Origin: an archaeon RBG_16_50_20
GTDB lineage: Archaea; Thermoproteota; Bathyarchaeia; 40CM-2-53-6
Assembly: GCA_001768965.1 (NCBI GenBank)
Contig: MEMY01000087.1
Location: forward strand, 1-9,863
Length of the DNA stretch: 9,863 nt
Reading direction: 5' to 3'
Shown: positions 5,361 to 9,863 of the stretch, piece by piece
Numbering within the stretch: position 1 is the stretch's first letter
Layout of the letters: the number at the start of each line of letters is the position of its first letter
Notes under the pieces: generated by a model
The model's input: the letters and a program-made list of their open reading frames with translations, nothing else
Databases searched by the model: none
Told to the model about the DNA's origin: nothing
Program-made: the position numbers and the translations under genes

Positions 5361-6479
5361 GTGTACAGCAACTTCCCGAGCTATCCGTCTAGACAGGAGG
5401 GCACCACTACGGCCAAGATACGTGTAGCCATTGTTGGAGTAGGGAACTGTGCGTCGTCACTGGTTCAGGGTGTGGAGTTCTACAAGAACGCGAAAGAAGG
5501 CCAATTCATACCGGGCTTAATGCATGTGAAACTTGGCGGCTACCACATTCGCGATATAGTCTTCTCTGCCGCCTTCGAAGTAGACAAGAACAAAGTGGGG
5601 AAAGATCTCTCAGAATCAATCTTTGCGAAGCCGAACAACACGATAAAGTTTAGCGATGTTCCCAAGCTGGGAGTCGAAGTTCAGAGAGGCATGACCCATG
5701 ACGGTATTGGTAAGTATCTGAGCAAAGTGGTCGAGAAGCATCCGTCGCATTCGGTCGATGTCGCTCATGTATTGAAGGAGACAAAAACTGACGTACTTCT
5801 CAACTATCTCCCAGTCGGAAGCGAGTTTGCTACGAAGTGGTACGTCGAGCAGGCTCTCGACGCTGGATGCGCCGTAGTAAATTGTATTCCAGTCTTCATT
5901 GCACGGGAGAAGCGTTGGCAGCAGGTCTTCGAGAAACGTGGTCTACCCATCATCGGTGACGATATCAAGTCGCAAGTTGGTGCGACGATAGTTCACCGAG
6001 TGCTCACGCAGCTTTTCAGGGAGCGAGGTGTGAAGCTTGAACGCACGATGCAGCTAAATGTGGGCGGGAACACGGACTTTCTGAATATGCTTGAGAGGGA
6101 GAGGCTTGAGAGTAAGAAGATCTCGAAGACCAGCGCAGTGACATCTATTCTCGATTACAAAATGGCGCCTGAAAATGTGCACATTGGCCCGAGCGATTAT
6201 GTGCCTTGGCTGTTGGATAGGAAGTGGGCGTACATACGACTGGAAGGGACTACTTTTGGCAATGTCCCGTTGAATCTTGAATTGAAGCTTGAGGTTTGGG
6301 ATTCGCCGAATAGCGCCGGCGTTGTAATCGACGCAATAAGATGCGCGAAGTTGGCGTTGGACAGAGGATTGAGCGGTGCTTTGAAAGCGCCGTCGGCTTA
6401 CTTCATGAAGGCTCCACCTGAACAGTACCCCGACAACGTCGCACGAAGAATGGTCGAGGAGTTCATCGAAGGCAAATAG
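5361..6479 (+). CDS. ino1: Inositol-3-phosphate synthase (archaeal/actinobacterial type)
   Basis: NAD-dependent conversion of glucose 6-phosphate to 1L-myo-inositol 1-phosphate (the 3-phosphate of D numbering), the source of inositol for archaetidylinositol lipids and inositol solutes; cytoplasmic. Seen: IRVAIVGVGNCASSLVQGVE (Rossmann NAD motif), DVLLNYLPVGSE, VVNCIPVFIA, GDDIKSQVGATIVHR, LNVGGNTDFLNM with KKISKTSAV (catalytic domain, conserved Lys residues), GPSDYVPWL, and LEVWDSPNSAGVVIDAIRCA. The boundary given is the longest frame with a standard codon (GTG 5361, 372 residues). However, that GTG has no ribosome site and precedes the expected transcript start. The family normally begins MAKIRVAI, and here ACG at 5409 stands where that Met should be, seven bases after a strong AGGAGGG. 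From 5409 the protein would be 356 residues, the usual size. No ATG, GTG or TTG lies in frame between. Confidence 0.95.
   Translation: MYSNFPSYPSRQEGTTTAKIRVAIVGVGNCASSLVQGVEFYKNAKEGQFIPGLMHVKLGGYHIRDIVFSAAFEVDKNKVGKDLSESIFAKPNNTIKFSDVPKLGVEVQRGMTHDGIGKYLSKVVEKHPSHSVDVAHVLKETKTDVLLNYLPVGSEFATKWYVEQALDAGCAVVNCIPVFIAREKRWQQVFEKRGLPIIGDDIKSQVGATIVHRVLTQLFRERGVKLERTMQLNVGGNTDFLNMLERERLESKKISKTSAVTSILDYKMAPENVHIGPSDYVPWLLDRKWAYIRLEGTTFGNVPLNLELKLEVWDSPNSAGVVIDAIRCAKLALDRGLSGALKAPSAYFMKAPPEQYPDNVARRMVEEFIEGK
5395..5411 (+). promoter_or_regulatory. Strong ribosome binding site leading to a possible ACG start codon
   Basis: AGGAGGG (5395-5401) is the best Shine-Dalgarno in the window. Seven bases later comes ACG (5409-5411) followed by GCC AAG ATA, the usual second to fourth residues (Ala-Lys-Ile) of this synthase. 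It therefore decides the start against GTG 5361, if ACG can be used or was ATG in an ancestor. Confidence 0.55.
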
Positions 6480-6506
6480 GCATAGACAGGTCAGCGTCGC
6501 CCTCGC

Positions 6507-7142
6507 TCATTCCAGCAGTGTCAGAGCGGCCGAAATCGCACCATGCTCGGCCAGAGCATTGTCGGGTGCACTGACAACTACCAGAGCATCGCGATTTTTC
6601 GGATGGAACAGCTTTTCCAGGTTTCGAACTAGTGGGTCTTGCGGTTGAAGTTTCCACTCGTCGGTTTCGGCCATTGGCATTAGGTACGCGCTGCCAGTAA
6701 CAATTAGAGTGCAGGCTCCTGTGGCACCAGCGTGGACGGCTGCATCCCTCTGTTCGATCCCCCGTCTCACAAATCTCAAGGCCCCTCTAACTAAGATCGC
6801 TGCACTGAACTTGTCAAGCGACAGTTGCTTGGCGTCGATGAAGGCGATTCTCGAAAGTTTCGCCCGCAAGGGGTTGTATAAGTCAGTGCCTCGCTTAGTC
6901 AGCACGCAACCATCTCTGACGACGCGGATCAGCTTGGCCTGGGTTAGGTGTCTTATGATGGTACGAATCGCTCCTTCTCCCAGTGCCAACTTCCTTGAGA
7001 GTTCGATTCTGCCGATAGGACCTTCGTCTCCTATCGCGAGTAATGCACGGCAGATGTGAACGTGAGAGAACGCGGGTGCTGGTCCTGGGCTGGGTTGTTT
7101 TGAAAGCGTTTCTAGGGTTCTGAGCAAACCGGCTGATGCCAA
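6507..7142 (-). CDS. Winged-helix DNA-binding protein with a DUF4443-like C-terminal domain
   Basis: A 211-residue protein of a kind seen in Thermoproteota; exact function unknown. Residues about 25-95 form a winged-helix domain: helical HICRALLAIGDEGPIGRIEL, recognition-helix-like GEGAIRTIIRHLTQAKLI, then the wing RVVRDGCVLTKRGTDLY. The C-terminal part (about 100-211) contains GIEQRDAAVHAGATGACTLIV, which I associate with DUF4443, possibly a small-molecule-sensing domain. A transcription-regulator role is inferred from the winged helix. The start is TTG 7142: GAGGGG (minus strand, 7156-7151) lies eight bases before it. The ATG at 7149 is in another frame and reads only a shadow. It begins 20 bases after the aminotransferase stop on the same strand, so the two are probably co-transcribed. 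It is convergent with inositol-phosphate synthase, with 27 bases between the stops. Confidence 0.8.
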   Translation of the reverse strand: MASAGLLRTLETLSKQPSPGPAPAFSHVHICRALLAIGDEGPIGRIELSRKLALGEGAIRTIIRHLTQAKLIRVVRDGCVLTKRGTDLYNPLRAKLSRIAFIDAKQLSLDKFSAAILVRGALRFVRRGIEQRDAAVHAGATGACTLIVTGSAYLMPMAETDEWKLQPQDPLVRNLEKLFHPKNRDALVVVSAPDNALAEHGAISAALTLLE

Positions 7143-7162
7143 CCTGCATACCCCTCGCCAGG

Positions 7163-8344
7163 TTACGATTTCGTCCTTGGAGCTCCTTTGGGTTTGATTA
7201 CAAGTTTCTTCAGTCGCCGGCCTGTTTCGTGGAGAGTTGTGTCTTTCTTGCAGTATGCTATCCTGATCTTTCGGTTTCCAAGCTCCTTGTTATGGTAAAG
7301 AGCGTTCGCTGGGAGAACCGCTATGCCAAGTTTCCTCAGAAGATGGTCGGTGAACTCTTGTCCGTCTTTGAATTCAGGGGGAGCGGATACGAGAATGTAG
7401 TAGGCGCCTTCGGGTCTATGATACTCAAGACCAGCATCGTCGAGGGCCTTAATCATTTGTTTTCGTTTTTTGTCATACATCTCGGCGAGTCTAGTGTAGT
7501 ACGTTTCTGGCAACTTCAGTGCGGTAACGAGTGCTTCTTGGAGTGGGGTCGGAGCGCAGATTGTGAGATAATCGTGGATCTTCCTAACGGCTTCAGAGAG
7601 TTTCTTTTCGGCGATGACCCACCCGACCCTCCATCCCGTCACGCAGTAGGTTTTGGATGCCCCGCTTACTGTGACTGTTTGGTCATGCATATTTCCGACA
7701 GTCGCCATGCTCACATGTTTCTTGCCGTCGTACACAATGTGCTCGTAGATCTCATCCATGACTGCGATCGTGCCCCTCTCCTCGCAGAGGTCGGCTATGA
7801 GCTTCAGCTGTGCACGGTCCAAGATTCTGCCTGTTGGATTATTCGGCGTGTTTAGTATGATCAGTTTCGGCTTTTTGCTCATCGCGGCCTTCAGACTTTC
7901 TTCTTCAATCGAGAGATCTCTCCCGACGAAGGGGACATAGATTGGCTCTGCGCCCGCGATTATCGCGTCTGGGACATAGTTTTCATAGAATGGGTCGGTG
8001 ACAACTATTCGATCGCCAGGACTGACTAATCCCAAGAATGCTGCGGTTACTGCTTCGGTAGAGCCACAGGTCACCGTGATTTCTTTGTCTGGATCAGCAT
8101 CGATGCGATTGTACTCGCTGACCTTGGTTGCAATGGCTTCTCTCAGATTCTTCTGCCCCCAGGTTATTGCATATTGATTTGACCCGTGTCTTATCGCTTC
8201 AACCGCAGCTTCAATGAGTTGAGACGGCGGGTCGAAATCTGGCATGCCCTGGGAGAGATTGATGGCACCGTATTCGTCGCTAAGCCTCGTCATCTCACGA
8301 ATGACAGATTCTGTGAACTGACTGAGCCTGTCTGAGACCGCCAA
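7163..8344 (-). CDS. PLP-dependent aminotransferase, class I/II (fold type I)
   Basis: Transfers an amino group between an amino acid and a 2-oxo acid using pyridoxal phosphate; cytoplasmic. The 393-residue length is normal. Seen: INLSQGMPDFDPP near the N-terminus, CGSTEAV (94-99, cofactor phosphate region), NTPNNPTG (165-172, substrate/cofactor Asn), MDEIYEHIVYDG with Asp197 and Tyr200 (pyridine N and O3' contacts), SGASKTYCVTGWRVGW with Lys231 (Schiff base) and Arg239 (phosphate), and KIRIAYCKK with Arg361 (substrate carboxylate). It is closest in style to the aspartate/alanine, methionine and kynurenine aminotransferase group; the substrate cannot be fixed. The start is TTG 8344, preceded by AGAGGAG (8356-8350) at five bases. 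A TTTAAA box at 8385-8380 fits a short leader. The winged-helix gene follows 20 bases downstream and could control or depend on this pathway. Confidence 0.95.
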   Translation of the reverse strand: MAVSDRLSQFTESVIREMTRLSDEYGAINLSQGMPDFDPPSQLIEAAVEAIRHGSNQYAITWGQKNLREAIATKVSEYNRIDADPDKEITVTCGSTEAVTAAFLGLVSPGDRIVVTDPFYENYVPDAIIAGAEPIYVPFVGRDLSIEEESLKAAMSKKPKLIILNTPNNPTGRILDRAQLKLIADLCEERGTIAVMDEIYEHIVYDGKKHVSMATVGNMHDQTVTVSGASKTYCVTGWRVGWVIAEKKLSEAVRKIHDYLTICAPTPLQEALVTALKLPETYYTRLAEMYDKKRKQMIKALDDAGLEYHRPEGAYYILVSAPPEFKDGQEFTDHLLRKLGIAVLPANALYHNKELGNRKIRIAYCKKDTTLHETGRRLKKLVIKPKGAPRTKS

Positions 8345-8379
8345 GAAAACTCCTCTTTCACAAAATTGGTCTATTCGAT

Positions 8380-8385
8380 GTTTAA
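8380..8385 (-). promoter_or_regulatory. TATA-like promoter for the aminotransferase/winged-helix operon
   Basis: TTTAAA within GTTTAAAC (8379-8386), about 40 bases before the TTG start at 8344. The predicted transcription start near 8356 coincides with the first base of the AGAGGAG ribosome site. It lies in the 65-base gap after the propeller gene stop. Confidence 0.4.
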
Positions 8386-8409
8386 ACCTGACCCTGCGTG
8401 GGAGGCCTG

Positions 8410-9863
8410 TTATGCGGAGGGCTTTCTGTGGGCACGCCTAACAAAAAGCAGGCCGCCCAGTCCGACCAGAGCAAGTATGGGAATAGCAACGAATGCGAGA
8501 AGTGGCTGGGAGGATGATGTGCTCGTAGGTGGTACGACTTGTGCTTGAACCATCGTCCAAACCCTGACGGCCCCTACTTCAATTCCGAGACCTAGAGTGT
8601 AGTTACCGGACTTGGTACTCTCTGAGATCTTAAGCTTCGCCTGGACAGCGACATCCGCCAACCCCACTAGAGACGGGTTCTGAGGTGAGAACGAGACAGA
8701 TACCTCTCTCGGGTTGTAGGTTCCCCACGAGTACTCCAGTACACCATTGCCGCCAATGTCCCGCGCCGTTTTCACATCGATGGAGACTGAGGCTTCCTTG
8801 CCCGGTTCTAGTTGCAGCTGCTTCTGCGACGATTGCAGTGATATTGGGACTGACCTATCAGCGTGAACAACTCCGATTTTGTTCGAACTCCACTCCGTGA
8901 ACCAGACATCTCCGTTCGGCGCCAACGCAATCCAGAGAACTGTGCTAATTGGACCTGTTGGAATCGAGAACTCAATCATGCTCTGACTTCGAGGATCGAA
9001 GTAACCAATTGCATTCCCAACATGCTCACTAAACCAGACTCTTCCTTCATCATCGATAAGCAGGCCGTTCGGTATTGTAAGATCACCTTGAATCATGTGA
9101 GTGGGGTACCGAATTATTGTCTGTGTTTGCGGATTGAATTCTGCGATCCAGTTTCCTGCGTGATCCGCCACCCAGACGTGCCCTTGATTGTCGATTGAGA
9201 TTCCGACTGGCGAGAAGACCTGTGATCCGAATGAGAACTCGGTGGACTCTCCAGTTTGAGGATTGAATCTGACAACCTTGCGGTCAAAGGACTCGGTGAA
9301 CCATAGCATTCCATCTTGGTCGAATGCCAAATCTGCGGGACCTGATAGGCCCTTGGAGACTTCGTATTCAGTCAACTTCTCAGTTGTCTGATCGTAGACA
9401 CCTGTTCTGTTTCCGAGTAGTTCGGTGAACCAGATTCGGTTCTCTCGGTCAGCGATTATGCGGAATGGGAACGAGCCTACAGTTGGGATATCCACAAAAC
9501 TGACATTTCCAGTTGCAGCGTCCAATCGTCCTAACCGGCCCTGGCCCCCCGCCATTATGGACCCTCCGGGGTTCACGGAACCTCTCCCCGAGTACTGCGT
9601 AAACCAGACGTAGCCATTCTGATCGATTGTGATCCCCCACATGTCTCCAACTCCAGGGATGGAGTATTCACTGAAGGAATTGGTCGAAGGATCGAACCTG
9701 CCTACCTTGCTGACATTCGACTCAGTGAACCATACGGCACCATGCCTGTCAACTGTTATTGCAAGAGGCGCAGCGTTCGGCGTTGGGACAGTGAACTCGT
9801 CAATGTACCTCGGAAGATCACCCGACGCCGTGACCGCTCTTGTTGAATCTCGAATAGCGATTG
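8410..9863 (-). CDS. Surface-anchored beta-propeller protein with streptogramin-lyase (Vgb)-like repeats, 5' truncated
   Basis: The frame is open to the window edge; about 483 residues are visible and the N-terminus (probably a signal peptide) lies beyond it. Seven repeats of about 42-55 residues are visible, each with the pattern I-D-x-x-G-x-V-W-F-T-E, then K-I/V-G-x-F-D/N-P, then T/S-x-x-x-x-E-F/Y-x-I-P. Examples are VWFTESNVSKVGRFDPST, LWFTESFDRKVVRFNPQT and VWFSEHVGNAIGYFDPRS. This is the repeat of virginiamycin B lyase-like and NHL-type propellers. An Ig-like beta domain follows (LQLEPGKEASVSIDV to TKSGNYTLGLGIEVG), then a Thr/Ser/Pro stretch, a membrane span (LLAFVAIPILALVGLGGLLF) and a basic tail RRAHRKPSA. 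The topology implies a protein outside the cell anchored by its C-terminus. Lyase activity on an antibiotic is not implied; such propellers in archaea may bind sugars or peptides. Function unknown. Confidence 0.85.
   Translation of the reverse strand, partial: IAIRDSTRAVTASGDLPRYIDEFTVPTPNAAPLAITVDRHGAVWFTESNVSKVGRFDPSTNSFSEYSIPGVGDMWGITIDQNGYVWFTQYSGRGSVNPGGSIMAGGQGRLGRLDAATGNVSFVDIPTVGSFPFRIIADRENRIWFTELLGNRTGVYDQTTEKLTEYEVSKGLSGPADLAFDQDGMLWFTESFDRKVVRFNPQTGESTEFSFGSQVFSPVGISIDNQGHVWVADHAGNWIAEFNPQTQTIIRYPTHMIQGDLTIPNGLLIDDEGRVWFSEHVGNAIGYFDPRSQSMIEFSIPTGPISTVLWIALAPNGDVWFTEWSSNKIGVVHADRSVPISLQSSQKQLQLEPGKEASVSIDVKTARDIGGNGVLEYSWGTYNPREVSVSFSPQNPSLVGLADVAVQAKLKISESTKSGNYTLGLGIEVGAVRVWTMVQAQVVPPTSTSSSQPLLAFVAIPILALVGLGGLLFVRRAHRKPSA

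Noticed and set aside
5237..5371. N-terminal extension of acyl-CoA dehydrogenase up to 5371
   Set aside because: The extra 45 residues are unlike the family, run through the palindrome and the TATA-like box, and the 391-residue version from ATG 5236 has a ribosome site and normal length.
6895..7149. Minus-strand ATG at 7149 as the start of the winged-helix gene, or a frameshift there
   Set aside because: The ATG is in a different frame giving an Arg-rich shadow, while TTG 7142 has GAGGGG eight bases away and leads into the winged-helix domain; no frameshift is needed.
7136..7855. Long plus-strand frame (239 codons) opposite the aminotransferase
   Set aside because: It lies fully antisense to a gene with all expected PLP motifs, is rich in Cys, Phe and His as antisense frames often are, and matches nothing I recognise.
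1..9863. tRNA or rRNA genes, CRISPR arrays, insertion sequences, defence or phage genes
   Set aside because: No cloverleaf, regularly spaced repeat, transposase motif or long terminal inverted repeat was found on reading both strands; short or degenerate elements could have been missed by eye.

Overview
The window (about 9.9 kb, roughly 50% GC by eye) looks like chromosomal DNA of an aerobic archaeon, most likely a Thermoproteota member related to Nitrososphaeria. The evidence is a half-length archaeal-type heme A synthase, an archaeal-type myo-inositol-phosphate synthase, a winged-helix/DUF4443-like protein, TATA-like boxes about 25 to 30 bases before start codons with short leaders, and SD-preceded TTG starts. 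The lineage is an inference from gene content only. No tRNA, rRNA, CRISPR array, insertion sequence or phage gene was seen.

Left part (1-3560): respiratory cluster. The C-terminal end of a heme-copper oxidase subunit I is followed, with a 4-base ATGA overlap, by a compact heme A synthase and then by a 29-residue single-span membrane peptide too short for ordinary gene calling. An unrecognised four-helix membrane protein on the minus strand separates these from cytochrome oxidase subunit III, whose promoter overlaps a perfect inverted repeat. A QueT-like small membrane transporter overlaps the end of the subunit III gene.

Middle (3612-6479): a CoxG-like SRPBCC protein runs into an acyl-CoA dehydrogenase on the opposite strand, the two stop codons sharing a single CTAG. 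The dehydrogenase diverges from inositol-phosphate synthase across a control region holding a 17-base palindrome. The synthase has a strong Shine-Dalgarno placed correctly for an ACG codon, not for any standard start.

Right part (6507-9863), all minus strand: a surface-anchored beta-propeller protein of the streptogramin-lyase (Vgb-like) repeat type, running off the window; then a class I/II aminotransferase and a winged-helix DUF4443-like protein 20 bases downstream, probably one transcript, both starting at TTG with good Shine-Dalgarno sites.

Taken together: an aerobic, aa3-type respiratory chain (oxidase core, heme A supply, perhaps a tiny subunit), acyl-CoA oxidation, inositol lipid or solute synthesis, and amino-acid metabolism. 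No single new defence or mobile system is visible. The most interesting items are the 29-residue peptide, the possible ACG start, the two promoter palindromes and the orphan genes placed among the respiratory genes.
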